Shown: positions 42,546-51,597, counted from the first letter of the stretch. The stretch is DNA of 64,000 nucleotides from Paractinoplanes pyxinae (GCF_026626335.1 NZ_JAPNTZ010000012.1:62001-126000), one strand, 5' to 3'. The notes: generated by a model from the sequence alone, not told the origin. Translations and numbers: made by a program.

Positions 42546-42998
42546 TCAGCCCAGTTGCTTGCGGACTTCGGCCGCTACCCGCCCGCCTTCGGCGCGACCC
42601 ACCACCGCCGCCTGGGCCGCCTTCATCGCCGGGCCCATCTGCGCCTTGCCGGTGAAGCCGCCGGCCGCGAGCGCCCCCGACACGATCTCGGCGATCTCGT
42701 CGTCGGTCAGCTGCTTGGGCAGGTAGCGCTCGAGCACTTCGCCCTCGGAGCGCTCCTTGGCCGCCTGCTCGGCCCGGCCCGCGTCGCCGAACGCCGTGGC
42801 CGCCTCGCGACGCTTCTTCGACTCTTTGTTCAGCACGGCGAGCACTTCGTCGTCCGACAGGTCGCGAGCCTCGGTGCCGGCGACCTCGGCGTTGCGCACG
42901 GCGGCCAGCGCCATCCGCAGCGTGGCCGTGGTCAGCTCGTCGCGGCTCTTCATCGCCGAGTGCAGGTCATCGTTCAGGCGGTCTTTCAGCGTTCCCAT
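42546..42998 (-). CDS. GatB/YqeY domain protein
   Basis: A 150-residue YqeY-family protein (MGTLKDRLNDDLHSAMKSRDEL, EVLERYLPKQLTDDEIAEIV, KGMG-like region AQMGPAMKAAQ). It resembles the tRNA-binding tail of GatB and may act in tRNA metabolism, but its function is not settled. TAGTTT about 9 nt before ATG 42998 overlaps the -10 of the divergent phosphoesterase gene; only 26 bp separate the start codons. Confidence 0.9.
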   Translation of the reverse strand: MGTLKDRLNDDLHSAMKSRDELTTATLRMALAAVRNAEVAGTEARDLSDDEVLAVLNKESKKRREAATAFGDAGRAEQAAKERSEGEVLERYLPKQLTDDEIAEIVSGALAAGGFTGKAQMGPAMKAAQAAVVGRAEGGRVAAEVRKQLG

Positions 42999-43024
42999 GG
43001 ACGGAGAAACTACCCTTGTCACCC

Positions 43025-43921
43025 ATGCGCAAGCGCTCTCTTTTCGCCCTCGGTTCCGCGGTGCTCGCCACCGGGGCCGCCACGTTCGCCTACGCCTCGC
43101 TGATCGAACGCAACCTTTTCACGCTCCGGCGCTTCGACGTGCCGGTCCTGGAGCCCGACGCCGAGCCGCTGCGCATCCTGCACATCTCGGACCTGCACAT
43201 GATGCCCGACCAGCGCCGCAAGCAGGCCTGGGTCGCCGCGCTGGCCGGCCTCGACCCCGACCTGGTCGTGGTCACCGGCGACAACATGGCCGACGCCGAG
43301 TCCCTGCCCGGCGTGCTGCGCGCTCTCGACCCGCTGCTCGAGATCCCGGGCGCCTTCGTCTTCGGCTCGAACGACTACCGGGGCCCCCGCTGGAAGAACC
43401 CGATCCTCTACCTATTGCCCGAGCGCGAGTACGTGCAGGGCGACGCCAACCTCCCCGCCGAAGACCTGCGGGCCGCCCTGACCGACGCCGGCTGGGCCGA
43501 CCTGAACAACGCCCGCACCACGATCAAGGCCGGCGGCCGCTCGGTCGAGCTGGCCGGCGTCGACGATCCCCACATCAACCGCGATGAGTACGACACCGTC
43601 GCCGGCCCCATCTCTCCCGACGCCGACCTGCACCTGGGCGTGACCCACACCCCCGCCTCGAGGGTCCTGAACGCGATGGCCGCCGACGGCTTCGACCTCT
43701 TGCTGGCCGGCCACACCCACGGCGGCCAGGTCTGCGTCCCCTTCTACGGCGCCCTGACCACCAACTGCGACCTGCCCCACCGCATGGCCAAGGGCCTGCA
43801 CCGCTGGCCCGGCTCGGACGCCTGGCTGCACGTCTCGGCCGGCTTGGGCACCCACCCCACCGCCCCCATCCGCTTCGCCTGCCGCCCCGAGGCCTCGGTG
43901 CTGACTCTCATACCGCGCTGA
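43025..43921 (+). CDS. Metallophosphoesterase, membrane-anchored
   Basis: 298 residues from ATG 43025 (TTG 43016 is in frame). An N-terminal hydrophobic anchor (LFALGSAVLATGAATFAYASL) is followed by a calcineurin-like phosphoesterase with all metal motifs: HISDLHMM, VVTGDNMAD, GSNDYRG (N of the GNHD-type site), THTPA and AGHTHGGQ. TACCCT lies 9 nt before the ATG. Homologues hydrolyse UDP-sugar lipids or related phosphoesters, but the substrate is unknown here. Confidence 0.9.
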   Translation: MRKRSLFALGSAVLATGAATFAYASLIERNLFTLRRFDVPVLEPDAEPLRILHISDLHMMPDQRRKQAWVAALAGLDPDLVVVTGDNMADAESLPGVLRALDPLLEIPGAFVFGSNDYRGPRWKNPILYLLPEREYVQGDANLPAEDLRAALTDAGWADLNNARTTIKAGGRSVELAGVDDPHINRDEYDTVAGPISPDADLHLGVTHTPASRVLNAMAADGFDLLLAGHTHGGQVCVPFYGALTTNCDLPHRMAKGLHRWPGSDAWLHVSAGLGTHPTAPIRFACRPEASVLTLIPR

Positions 43922-43993
43922 CCTGCGGTTATGCTGCTGGGGGGATACCGATTTCGCGCTGGCCGAAGCGTCGGATAGTATTTCCAGGCAGCT

Positions 43994-44070
<77 letters not shown>

Positions 44071-44136
44071 AGAGCAGTGCAGGTCAGGCCCGGTCGCCGG
44101 AAACGGTAACCGGGCCTGATTTGTTTCTGCGCGGCC

Positions 44137-44478
44137 TCATGCTGTCGGTGGTTGGCCGCCCAGCACACGGCGCCGCCGAAGCTCGTACTCCGCGGCGGAG
44201 ATGACGCCCAGCCCGGCGTACCGCCCTTCGTCGTCGCAGCTGTAGCCGACGGCGAAGCTGGCCACCGTGTCCTCCAGCCCCACCCAGGCGACCTGCACGT
44301 GCTGCGGGGCGGGTTCGTGAATCGTTCCGGGATGGCCGTGCCACAGCCGATCGCACAGCGGCGCGGGGTACCCGAGTCCCACCATCAGGTCGTCGGGGTC
44401 AGCGGTCGTCTCGCCGAGGTACTCGACGAACAGCCCGGTGGCCAGTCTCTGCAGGGTCAGGACGTCCGGCTCAGCCAT
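44137..44478 (-). CDS. Hypothetical protein
   Basis: 113 residues from ATG 44478; TAGCCT lies 6 nt upstream, implying a leaderless mRNA (the GTG at 44481 would be too close to it). No signal peptide or membrane span; moderately acidic, with a C-terminal YELRRRRVLGG. No family is recognised, but the codon bias is that of a real gene. Confidence 0.65.
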   Translation of the reverse strand: MAEPDVLTLQRLATGLFVEYLGETTADPDDLMVGLGYPAPLCDRLWHGHPGTIHEPAPQHVQVAWVGLEDTVASFAVGYSCDDEGRYAGLGVISAAEYELRRRRVLGGQPPTA

Positions 44479-44547
44479 CACTCGAGGCTAGATGATCTTC
44501 GTAGGGACCGGCTCCGGCCACGGCGTGGACTCGCCCGGGAAAACGAA

Positions 44548-44579
44548 AGGGCGGGACGTCCGTCAAGACGTCCCGCCCT
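44548..44579 (-). terminator. Terminator of the ponA-like gene
   Basis: A perfect 13-bp inverted repeat, AGGGCGGGACGTC / GACGTCCCGCCCT, with a 6-nt loop, followed by TTTC on the minus strand, 13 bp after the stop. Confidence 0.85.
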
Positions 44580-44592
44580 ATTCGCTATTGCT

Positions 44593-47019
44593 CTATCGCC
44601 GTGGCCGGCCCGAGGGTGGGCCACCCGGGGTGGCCGGGCTGCCGGGCGGCGGGGTGGCTGCCTTGGCCTTGGCCGGGTGGATGATCACGAAACCGCCCTT
44701 GATGGTGCGGCCGTCGGGGCTGGTGCCGGCGGCGGTGCCGGCCGGGCAGTCGGAGTCGATCTCGCTGCCGATGGAGACGTCGAAGCCGGCGTCTTCCAGG
44801 CGGTCGCGGGCGCCGTCGATCGAGTCGCATTCGACGTTCGGGATGGAGCGCTGGTCGCCGAAGGCGATCTTCCGGTTCTCCGGCTCCTTGAACTGCTCCT
44901 TGGGCTTGCCGTCCATGAAGTCGCCCAAGGTCTGGTAGACCGCCGGGTTGACGATGTCGTGCGACATGCGGTCGCGGTGGTCGGGCCAGTCGGGGTTGAC
45001 CAGGTAGCCCGCCACCACCAGGGACGTGGTGCCGGCGATCAGGGCAGCCGTCTTGTCGGCGTCAGTCGTGCCGGTCTTGCCGAAGACGGGGTGCCTGACC
45101 GTGGACTTGGTCTGGCGGGCCGTGGCGCCGTTGCAGCGGCCCATCTGGGCCGAGTCGCCGACCGGGCAGCGAGCCGCGTCCAGGGCCGCACGGGCCACGT
45201 CTTTGCTGGTGGCACGGATACAGCGGGGCTTGCCGATGTCGAGCTTGTTGCCGTCCTGGGTGCTGATCTGCTCGATCGGGGTGGGCTCGCAGTACATGCC
45301 GTCACCGGCCAGTGTCGCGTACGCGTTGGCCATGTCGAGTGGCGTCGAGGCGCTCACACCGAGGGTGAACGCGCCCCACTGGTTGGCCGCCACCGGGTTG
45401 TTGGCGAAGTCCGCGTCCTGCTTGACCCGGAACTGCACGCCGAACCGCTTGGCCACGGCCACCACGTTCTCGGCGCCGACCTGTTCCTCCAGCGGCACGA
45501 AGTACGTGTTGATGGACTTCGCGAAGGCGGAGTGCATGTTGTAGACGCCCTCACCGCCGCCGCCCGAGTTGCTGGGGCACCAGAAGTGCGTGCCGGGGCA
45601 GGCCGAGTCGTTGCTGCGGCTGATGATGTAGCCCGACTTGTAGCGCTTCTCCGCCTTGATCGGGTAGGCCAGCGGGTAGCCCTTCTCGAGCGCGGCGATG
45701 ATCGTGAAGATCTTGAACACCGAGCCGGCCTGGTAGCCGTTGATGTCACCGCCGCCGCTGAGCAGCGGGTTGGTCGTGTTGGGGTACGTCGCGCGTACGC
45801 CCGCCTTGGCCTTCTTCTTGTCCGACGACAGCGGGTTGGGGTGCGCCGGGTCGGGCAGCTTGTACTTGCGGTTGGCCGCCAGCAGGCGCACCTTGCCGGT
45901 GCCGGGCTCGGTCGCGGCCAGCAGCAGGGCGTTCTTGTCGTTGTCCTCGATGCGCTTGTTGATCCGCTTGCGGGCGTCGGCCTGGGCCTTCAGGTCGAGC
46001 GTGGTGATGATGCGGTAGCCGCCGCTCTTGAGCCGCCGCTCACGGTCGTACGGGGTGGCGCCGAACGCCTCCTGGCTCATCCACCAGCGGTAGAAGTAGT
46101 CGCAGAAGAAGCCCCAGTTGTTGTTGGCCACCGACACGCAGCCGTTGCCGACCGGCTTGACCTGGCGCGGAATCGCCTCTTTCTTGGCCTTGTCGGCCTC
46201 GGCCTGGGTCAGCTTCCCCATCTCGACCATGGCCGGGAGGATGTAGTTGTCGCGGCGCTGCTTGATCTGGTCGTAGCCCGCCTTGACGGTCGGGTTGAAG
46301 CTGGAGGGCGCCTTGACCAGCCCGGCGAGCATCGCAGCCTGGCCGGCCGTCAGGTCCTTGGGCTTCTTGTTGAAGTAGACCTGGCTGGCCGCGTAGACGC
46401 CGTAGGCCTGGTTGCCGAACGGCGCGACGTTGAGGTAGCGCTCGATGATCTGCTCTTTGGTGAGCTCTTTCTCGACCTGGAGCGCGTACTTCATCTCGGT
46501 GATCTTGCGCTTCGGCGTGTCCTTGGTGGCGTCGACGACCTCTTGCGGGTTGGTCGCCGAGTAGGCCAGCGACATCCGCACGTACTGCATGGTGATCGTC
46601 GAGGCGCCCTGCTTGGACTCGCTCTTGCCGCTGTTGTTCACGAACGCGCGCGCGACGCCCTTGAGGTCGACGCCGTTGTGGTTGTAGAACTCCCTGTCCT
46701 CGGCGGCGATCATCGCGTCGGGCATGAACTTCGACATGTCCTTGAGCCGGACGTCGCTGCGGAACTCGTCGTAGAACTGCGAGATCTGCGTCTTCTTGTC
46801 AGCGGCGTAGATGCGGGTGATCTGCGGGGAGCTGAAGTCCTTGAGCTCGCTGGGCAGCTGCGCGAACGTCTCGCCACCGGCCTTGGCGGCCAGACCGGAC
46901 ATGGCGGCGGCGGGGAAAGCGGCGGCCGCGACGACGACGCCGGCCAGTAAACCGCAGATCATCAACGAGGTCGCGTTGGCGAAAATGTTGTGATCGCGTC
47001 TGCGCATCCAGGAGGTCAC
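44593..47019 (-). CDS. ponA: Bifunctional penicillin-binding protein (PonA2-like) with PASTA domain
   Basis: A class A PBP that polymerises glycan and cross-links peptides. From GTG 47019, 808 residues: membrane anchor (14-40), GT51 transglycosylase (about 60-260; catalytic Glu107 in AAEDREFYNHNGVD), transpeptidase (about 370-690) with SVFK (Ser433, Lys436), SIN (502-504) and KTGT (648-651), a PASTA domain (about 715-780), and a Pro/Gly-rich tail. TACCCT 6 nt before the GTG indicates a leaderless mRNA; ATG 47007 is the alternative start. Divergent from the wblA gene, as ponA2-whiB4 in mycobacteria. Confidence 0.94.
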   Translation of the reverse strand: MTSWMRRRDHNIFANATSLMICGLLAGVVVAAAAFPAAAMSGLAAKAGGETFAQLPSELKDFSSPQITRIYAADKKTQISQFYDEFRSDVRLKDMSKFMPDAMIAAEDREFYNHNGVDLKGVARAFVNNSGKSESKQGASTITMQYVRMSLAYSATNPQEVVDATKDTPKRKITEMKYALQVEKELTKEQIIERYLNVAPFGNQAYGVYAASQVYFNKKPKDLTAGQAAMLAGLVKAPSSFNPTVKAGYDQIKQRRDNYILPAMVEMGKLTQAEADKAKKEAIPRQVKPVGNGCVSVANNNWGFFCDYFYRWWMSQEAFGATPYDRERRLKSGGYRIITTLDLKAQADARKRINKRIEDNDKNALLLAATEPGTGKVRLLAANRKYKLPDPAHPNPLSSDKKKAKAGVRATYPNTTNPLLSGGGDINGYQAGSVFKIFTIIAALEKGYPLAYPIKAEKRYKSGYIISRSNDSACPGTHFWCPSNSGGGGEGVYNMHSAFAKSINTYFVPLEEQVGAENVVAVAKRFGVQFRVKQDADFANNPVAANQWGAFTLGVSASTPLDMANAYATLAGDGMYCEPTPIEQISTQDGNKLDIGKPRCIRATSKDVARAALDAARCPVGDSAQMGRCNGATARQTKSTVRHPVFGKTGTTDADKTAALIAGTTSLVVAGYLVNPDWPDHRDRMSHDIVNPAVYQTLGDFMDGKPKEQFKEPENRKIAFGDQRSIPNVECDSIDGARDRLEDAGFDVSIGSEIDSDCPAGTAAGTSPDGRTIKGGFVIIHPAKAKAATPPPGSPATPGGPPSGRPRR

Positions 47020-47333
47020 CCGAGCAGGGTACGCGAAAGAAGCACGTGACGACCCCTCGGAAAGGTCACGCTTCGCCCCGATTAGTCTGCCCCGCCACTC
47101 GAGATCTTGGGCGGATATCCGGGAAGCGCACCGGGATGGCACCACAGCTGGTGCCATGGCGTTCGTGGCGTTTGCCCGGAACCACCGAGCTGTACGTATT
47201 TCAGGTACAACGTTGCGTAATCACCCGACTACAGAGCATGATGGTCCGGCGAGCTTGTCGCACGACGTTCGTACGGCCCGGGGGACAAGGGGTGGCGGAC
47301 GTCAGGGGGTAACGCAAGGGGGGACGTTTACAC
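47020..47333. other. Regulatory region between ponA and wblA
   Basis: 314 bp without a gene, separating two divergent genes. It contains the -10 of ponA (TACCCT, minus strand, 47026-47031), the palindrome listed next, and TGTAC-N9-GTACA around 47190-47210. The wblA 5' leader seems long, as is usual for wblA genes. Confidence 0.6.
47136..47157. promoter_or_regulatory. Operator-like palindrome between ponA and wblA
   Basis: ATGGCACCA-CAGC-TGGTGCCAT, a perfect 9-bp inverted repeat with a 4-nt spacer, about 120 bp upstream of ponA and 180 bp upstream of wblA. It could be a regulator site for either gene; no known consensus is matched. Confidence 0.45.
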
Positions 47334-47636
47334 ATGGGGATGATCAGCGACTGGCCCAGCATGGCGGCGTGTCAGAGTGGCGACCCTGACGCGCTGTTCG
47401 TGCAGGGCGCCGAGCAGAACGTGGCGAAGAGGATCTGCCGCAGCTGCCCGGTCCGCTACGAGTGCCTCGCCGATGCCCTGGACAACCGGATCGAGTTCGG
47501 CGTCTGGGGAGGCATGACCGAGCGGGAGCGGAGGGCGCTGCTGCGCCGGCACCCGCACGTAGCCAGCTGGCGCAAGATGTTCGAAGCCGCGATGAAGGAA
47601 AAGGGCGCCGACAAGGTGCTCGTCCCCACCCGCTGA
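47334..47636 (+). CDS. wblA: WhiB-family iron-sulfur regulator, WblA/WhiB4 type
   Basis: 100 residues with four Cys (13, 35, 38, 44) that bind a 4Fe-4S cluster, the GVWGG turn and TERERRALLRR. The sequences DPDALFVQGAEQN and LADALDNRIEFGVWGG match the WblA/WhiB4 group rather than other WhiB proteins. In streptomycetes WblA controls development and secondary metabolism; WhiB4 in mycobacteria is a redox regulator. Its place between ponA and ArsA-like genes is conserved. A GGGGGG ribosome site precedes ATG 47334. Confidence 0.93.
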   Translation: MGMISDWPSMAACQSGDPDALFVQGAEQNVAKRICRSCPVRYECLADALDNRIEFGVWGGMTERERRALLRRHPHVASWRKMFEAAMKEKGADKVLVPTR

Positions 47637-47646
47637 ACGGCGGCGG

Positions 47647-48783
47647 TCACGCCAGGAGCGAACCGATCGTCCGCAGCCCGTCGACGTCGTGAACGTCGGC
47701 GGGCTGTGCCGTGACCGACACCGACGGCACGGCCGGGAAGGCGTCGGTGAAGGTGGCGGCGACCCGCTGCTCACGCTCGTTCTGGCGGGCCAGGTGGGCG
47801 TGGATGCGCAGCGCGTCGGCGGTCAGCGGCTGGTCGCCGGCGGCGTCGAGGGTTTCGGCGGCGGCCAGCGAGGCCTCGGCCGACAGGCCGGGCACCTCGG
47901 AGCGGTGCATGCGGTTGAGCACCAGGCCGGCCAGCGGCATCCGGTCGGCCACCAGGCGCTCGGCGAAATAGGCGGCTTCCCGTACGGCGTCCCGCTCGGG
48001 CGCCGCGACCAGCAGGAACGCCGTCTGAGGATCCTGCAGGACCCGGTACGTCTGATCGGCGCGCTGCCGGAAGCCGCCGAACATGGAATCGAGCGCGGCC
48101 ACGAAACCGGACAGATCAGTGAGTAACTGCGCACCCAAGACCTTTTGCACCGTACGGGAAAAAAGCCCGAAGGAAGCGGTGACCAGGCTGAACATGCTGC
48201 GACCGCCGGACCGGGCCGGAGCCAGGAGCATGCGCAGCATCCGCCCGTCGAGGAACCGGGACAGGCGGGCCGGAGCGTCCAGGAAGTCGAGCGCGGACCG
48301 CGACGGCGGGGTGTCGACCACGATCAGGTCCCACTCGTCGGTGGCCCGCAGCTGGCCCAGCTTCTCCATCGCCATGTACTCCTGCGTGCCGGCGAAGGTC
48401 GAGCTCATGGCCTGATAGAACGGGTTGGCGAAGATCTCTGAGGCGCGCTGCGGCGTGGTGTGCTGCTGCACCACCTCGTCGAAGGTGCGCTTCATGTCGA
48501 GCATCATGGCGTGCAGCTCGCCGCCGTTGTCGCCGTCGATGCCCTTGACCTGGCGCGGGGTGTTGTCGAGCTCGCTGAGGCCCATCGACTGGGCCAGCCG
48601 GCGAGCCGGGTCGATCGTGAGCACCACCGTGCGCCGCCCGTGCACCTCGGCCGCCCGCAGGCCGAGCGCGGCCGCGGTGGTGGTCTTGCCCACCCCGCCG
48701 GCGCCGCAGCACACGACGATGCGGGTGGACGGGTCGGCGAGCAGACCGTCGACATCGAGTCGTTGAGTGCTCACTTCAGCCAC
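47647..48783 (-). CDS. ArsA-family ATPase (Rv3680-like)
   Basis: 378 residues with a deviant Walker A (CCGAGGVGKTTTAAALG), switch I/II blocks (LTIDPARRLAQSMG; LIVVDTPPSRSALDFLDAP) and a C-terminal nucleotide-base region. It belongs to the soluble ArsA/GET3-like ATPases and is paired with a paralogue as in mycobacteria (Rv3679/Rv3680). No arsenic genes are present, so an arsenite role is unlikely. GTG 48783; TACCCT 6 nt upstream implies a leaderless mRNA. The order in the pair is this gene downstream. Confidence 0.9.
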   Translation of the reverse strand: MAEVSTQRLDVDGLLADPSTRIVVCCGAGGVGKTTTAAALGLRAAEVHGRRTVVLTIDPARRLAQSMGLSELDNTPRQVKGIDGDNGGELHAMMLDMKRTFDEVVQQHTTPQRASEIFANPFYQAMSSTFAGTQEYMAMEKLGQLRATDEWDLIVVDTPPSRSALDFLDAPARLSRFLDGRMLRMLLAPARSGGRSMFSLVTASFGLFSRTVQKVLGAQLLTDLSGFVAALDSMFGGFRQRADQTYRVLQDPQTAFLLVAAPERDAVREAAYFAERLVADRMPLAGLVLNRMHRSEVPGLSAEASLAAAETLDAAGDQPLTADALRIHAHLARQNEREQRVAATFTDAFPAVPSVSVTAQPADVHDVDGLRTIGSLLA

Positions 48784-48832
48784 TACTCAAGGGTAGTCCG
48801 TAGTTGATCCGGCGCACGGTGACTGTGGCCGG

Positions 48833-49786
48833 TCACGCACGCATGAGGGCGGCCGCCAGCTCGTCCAGCCCGGCCTGGTCGACGCCGCCGGAGAGCAGGG
48901 GCAGCTCGACCAGCGGGCGGCCCGTCTCGGCCAGCTCGGTGCGCAGTGACTCTTCCAGCTCTTGCCGGGTGAGATGGGCTTTCACCTCGGTAGCCAGCCC
49001 GTTCACGGTGGCCGCGTCGGTCGGCAGGCCCGCCTCGGCCAGGCCCCGCTTGAGCTCGGCCTTGGTCACCTTGCCCCCGGTCACCAGGGCGGGCCGGGTG
49101 GCGTTGAGCACGATCCGGCCGACCGGGATGTGCAGGGCGCTGAGCTCGGCGATCGCGTCCAGCGTCTCTTGCACCGGCATCTCTTCGAGCAGGGTGACCA
49201 CGTGTACCGAGGTGATCGGCGAGCGCAGCAGCGAGGCCACGCCCTCGCTCTGGGTCTTGATCGGGCCGACCTTGGCCAGCTTGGCCGTCTCGGCCGTCAC
49301 GTTGAGGAAGCGGCCGATGCGGCCGGTCGGCGGGGCGTCGAGCACCACCGCGTCGTACGCCCGCTTGCCGTCCTGCGACCGGGTGGTGGCCTCTTTGACC
49401 TTGCCGGTGAGAAGCACGTCACGCAGGCCCGGGGCAATGGTGGTGGCGAAGTCGATCGCGCCCACCTTGCGCAGGGCCCGGCCGGCCGCGCCCAGGTGAT
49501 AGAACATGTCGAGGTACTCGAGCAGGGCCTCTTCCGGGTCGACGGCCAGCGCCCGCACCTCACCCCCGCCGGCCACCTTGGCGATCCGCAGCTCTTTGTA
49601 CGGCAGCGGCTCGGTCTCGAAGAGCTGGGCGATGCCCTGCCGGCCCTCCACCTCGACCAGCAGCGTGCGCCGGCCGTCCGCGGCCAGGCCCAGGGCCAGG
49701 GCCGCGGCGACGCTGGTCTTGCCGGTGCCGCCCTTGCCGGTCACCACATGCAGTCGTGCCGGCCATCTGCTGACGTGCTCACCCAT
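48833..49786 (-). CDS. ArsA-family ATPase (Rv3679-like)
   Basis: 317 residues with Walker A VVTGKGGTGKTSVAAALALG, LVEVEGRQGIAQLF, and switch II VVLDAPPTGRIGRFL. It is the partner of the following ATPase; together they probably form a heterocomplex acting at the cell envelope or in protein targeting (inference from the family). ATG 49786 with TACCGT 7 nt upstream, so each gene of the pair seems to have its own leaderless promoter despite lying 49 bp apart. Confidence 0.9.
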   Translation of the reverse strand: MGEHVSRWPARLHVVTGKGGTGKTSVAAALALGLAADGRRTLLVEVEGRQGIAQLFETEPLPYKELRIAKVAGGGEVRALAVDPEEALLEYLDMFYHLGAAGRALRKVGAIDFATTIAPGLRDVLLTGKVKEATTRSQDGKRAYDAVVLDAPPTGRIGRFLNVTAETAKLAKVGPIKTQSEGVASLLRSPITSVHVVTLLEEMPVQETLDAIAELSALHIPVGRIVLNATRPALVTGGKVTKAELKRGLAEAGLPTDAATVNGLATEVKAHLTRQELEESLRTELAETGRPLVELPLLSGGVDQAGLDELAAALMRA

Positions 49787-49809
49787 GGCTCCAACGGTAC
49801 GGCGACCGG

Positions 49810-50664
49810 TCAGCCGGCCACCTCGCAGACCAGCCAGCCGGTCTTGCGGATCACCGTGAACTCCAGCGCCTGGGTCGAGGTCTTCTCGTCCGCGGTCGAC
49901 ATGGACAGCTCGACCGAGACCACCGCACGGTCGTCCGTGTTGTCGGAGACCTTCGGATCGGCCCAGCGGAAGACCGGATCGGTGTAGCCGTCGGCGTACG
50001 CCTTGATGTCCGAGACCCGGTCGGCGATCTTCGACTCGTCCCGGGCCTCGCGGCAGACCAGGTCGTCGGCCGCGGCGGCGTTCTGCTCGGTGTAGACCGC
50101 GGTGAGGAAGCGGTCGACCGCCGTGGCCGGGTCGGGCGAGCCGGGGTTGTCGGCGTCACGCAGCAGGAAGTAGGCCGAGACGGCGCCGCCACCGCAGAGG
50201 AAAAGGGTGCCGACGAGCGCCAGCGAGATCCAGAGCGCGCTCTTGCGGCGGCGCGGGCCGCCCGGCTCGAGGGGCACCTGGTAGGGCTGCGGGGCGCCGG
50301 CCCAGATCGGCTCGGGCTGCTGCGGGCCCTCGGCCGGGATCGAGTGGTGGTAGGCCAGGTGCTCGGGCGGCGTGGTCTGCCACTCGCCGGGCGCCTCGTG
50401 CTGGGCGTGCCAGGGCTCGGTGGCCGGGGCCGGCTGCCAGCCGCCGGGTTCGGGCGGGATGACCTGGGTGCTCTCGTGGTGCCCGTCGGTCTCGTCGGCG
50501 TACGCGCCGGACGGGGGATAAGAGGTGTCGACCGGCTCGGGAGCGGCGTCGATGAAGTCGATCACAGGCGCCGGCTCGGGGGGAGCAGGCCACGGCTCGG
50601 CGGGAGGAGCCGCTGGAGAATCGGGTGAAGAAGGCGGCGGCCACTCGCTTGGTGGCTGCGTCAT
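49810..50664 (-). CDS. Proline-rich single-span membrane protein
   Basis: 284 residues from ATG 50664 with GGAGG upstream. About 140 residues of Pro/Glu/Ala/Trp-rich cytoplasmic sequence, an RRRK stop, one transmembrane helix (about 145-170, SLALVGTLFLCGGGAVSAYFLL), then an extracytoplasmic domain of about 115 residues (VDRFLTAVYTEQNAAAADDLVC ... GWLVCEVAG) with a Cys pair. It resembles DUF4878/NTF2-like envelope proteins. It is divergent from the DUF4177 gene. Confidence 0.78.
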   Translation of the reverse strand: MTQPPSEWPPPSSPDSPAAPPAEPWPAPPEPAPVIDFIDAAPEPVDTSYPPSGAYADETDGHHESTQVIPPEPGGWQPAPATEPWHAQHEAPGEWQTTPPEHLAYHHSIPAEGPQQPEPIWAGAPQPYQVPLEPGGPRRRKSALWISLALVGTLFLCGGGAVSAYFLLRDADNPGSPDPATAVDRFLTAVYTEQNAAAADDLVCREARDESKIADRVSDIKAYADGYTDPVFRWADPKVSDNTDDRAVVSVELSMSTADEKTSTQALEFTVIRKTGWLVCEVAG

Positions 50665-50782
50665 GTCGCCCTCCGTGATCTTCCGGTCTCGGTCCGCTCC
50701 GAGGCTCGATCAGCCTAGCCAAACCGGCCCGCTCCCGGGCCCTAAGCTGGCCGAGGTACCGACGATTAGGGAGTAGGCGAGC

Positions 50783-50938
50783 ATGCAGAAGTGGGAGTAC
50801 GTGACCGTGCCCCTGCTGGTCCACGCGACCAAGCAGATCCTCGACAACTGGGGCGAGGACGGCTGGGAACTCGTACAGGTGGTGCCCGGCCCCAATGCCG
50901 AGCAGCTGGTCGCGTACATGAAGCGGCCGAAGTCGTGA
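50783..50938 (+). CDS. DUF4177 small protein
   Basis: A 51-residue protein starting at ATG 50783 with GGGAG 9 nt upstream: MQKWEYVTVPLLVHATKQ, then DNWGEDGWELVQVVPGP. The WEY and GWELVQV motifs are those of DUF4177. The same small gene (Rv3678A in M. tuberculosis) precedes the RidA gene in mycobacteria. Function unknown; 64 bp ahead of ridA and probably co-transcribed. Confidence 0.85.
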   Translation: MQKWEYVTVPLLVHATKQILDNWGEDGWELVQVVPGPNAEQLVAYMKRPKS

Positions 50939-51002
50939 TCGACTGCACCGAAGCGCAGGTTACGAACGTAGGGCCAGGAGAGCACGACAACGGAGGTGCA
51001 GC

Positions 51003-51488
51003 GTGACGACGCCGATCAGTGGCGAGGGTGGCGTCGACGCCTACGCGAGGCTGGCCGAGCTGGGTCTGACCCTGCCCAAGGTGGTGCCGCCGCTGGCGTC
51101 CTACGTCCCCGCCGTGCAGACCGGGAATTATGTGTACGTGTCGGGTCAGCTGCCTCTGGTCGAGGGCAAGCTGCCGCTGACCGGCAAGGTCGGCGCCGAG
51201 GTGACCGCCGAGCAGGGCACCGAACTAGCCCGCCTGTGCGCGCTGAACGGCCTGGCCGCGATCGAGTCGCTGGTCGGCCTGGGCCGGGTCGTGAAGATCG
51301 TCAAGCTGACCGGCTTCGTCGCGTCGGCGCCGGGCTTCACCGGTCAGCCCGCCGTCATCAACGGAGCGTCGAACCTCTTCGGTGACGTCTTCGGCGAGCA
51401 GGGCCGGCATGCCCGCAGCGCGGTCGGCGTGGCTGAGCTGCCGCTGGACTCGCCGGTCGAGGTCGAGATCATCGCCGAGGTGGCGTGA
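51003..51488 (+). CDS. RidA/YjgF-family protein
   Basis: 161 residues of the RidA family (enamine/imine deaminases and relatives). GNYVYVSGQLPLVEG, TAEQGTELARLCALNGLAAIES, VKIVKLTGFVAS and a C-terminal VEVEIIAEVA match the subgroup found beside this metallo-hydrolase. The catalytic Arg of true RidA (in the GFQxQ..R region) is replaced by the stretch PAVINGASNL, so the activity may differ. GTG 51003 follows GGAGG. Confidence 0.88.
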   Translation: MTTPISGEGGVDAYARLAELGLTLPKVVPPLASYVPAVQTGNYVYVSGQLPLVEGKLPLTGKVGAEVTAEQGTELARLCALNGLAAIESLVGLGRVVKIVKLTGFVASAPGFTGQPAVINGASNLFGDVFGEQGRHARSAVGVAELPLDSPVEVEIIAEVA

Positions 51489-51597
51489 ACCCCCAGGCTG
51501 ATCGGCCGTTCCGGTTGCATTCCGTAACCTGAGCGGACACTGAGATCGCACATCCGGTCCTCTTGTTCAACCCCATGCGCGACGTAGGATTTCGCGC

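Noticed and set aside
44152..46950. Plus-strand open frame of 932 codons opposite ponA
   Set aside because: Shadow of the PBP gene; the Val/Leu/Gly/Arg-rich translation lacks motifs, and the minus strand has all PBP catalytic residues.
47647..49786. Arsenite-efflux function for the two ArsA-like genes
   Set aside because: No arsB, arsR or acr3 gene is present, and the position matches the conserved mycobacterial Rv3679/Rv3680 pair, which is not an arsenic operon.
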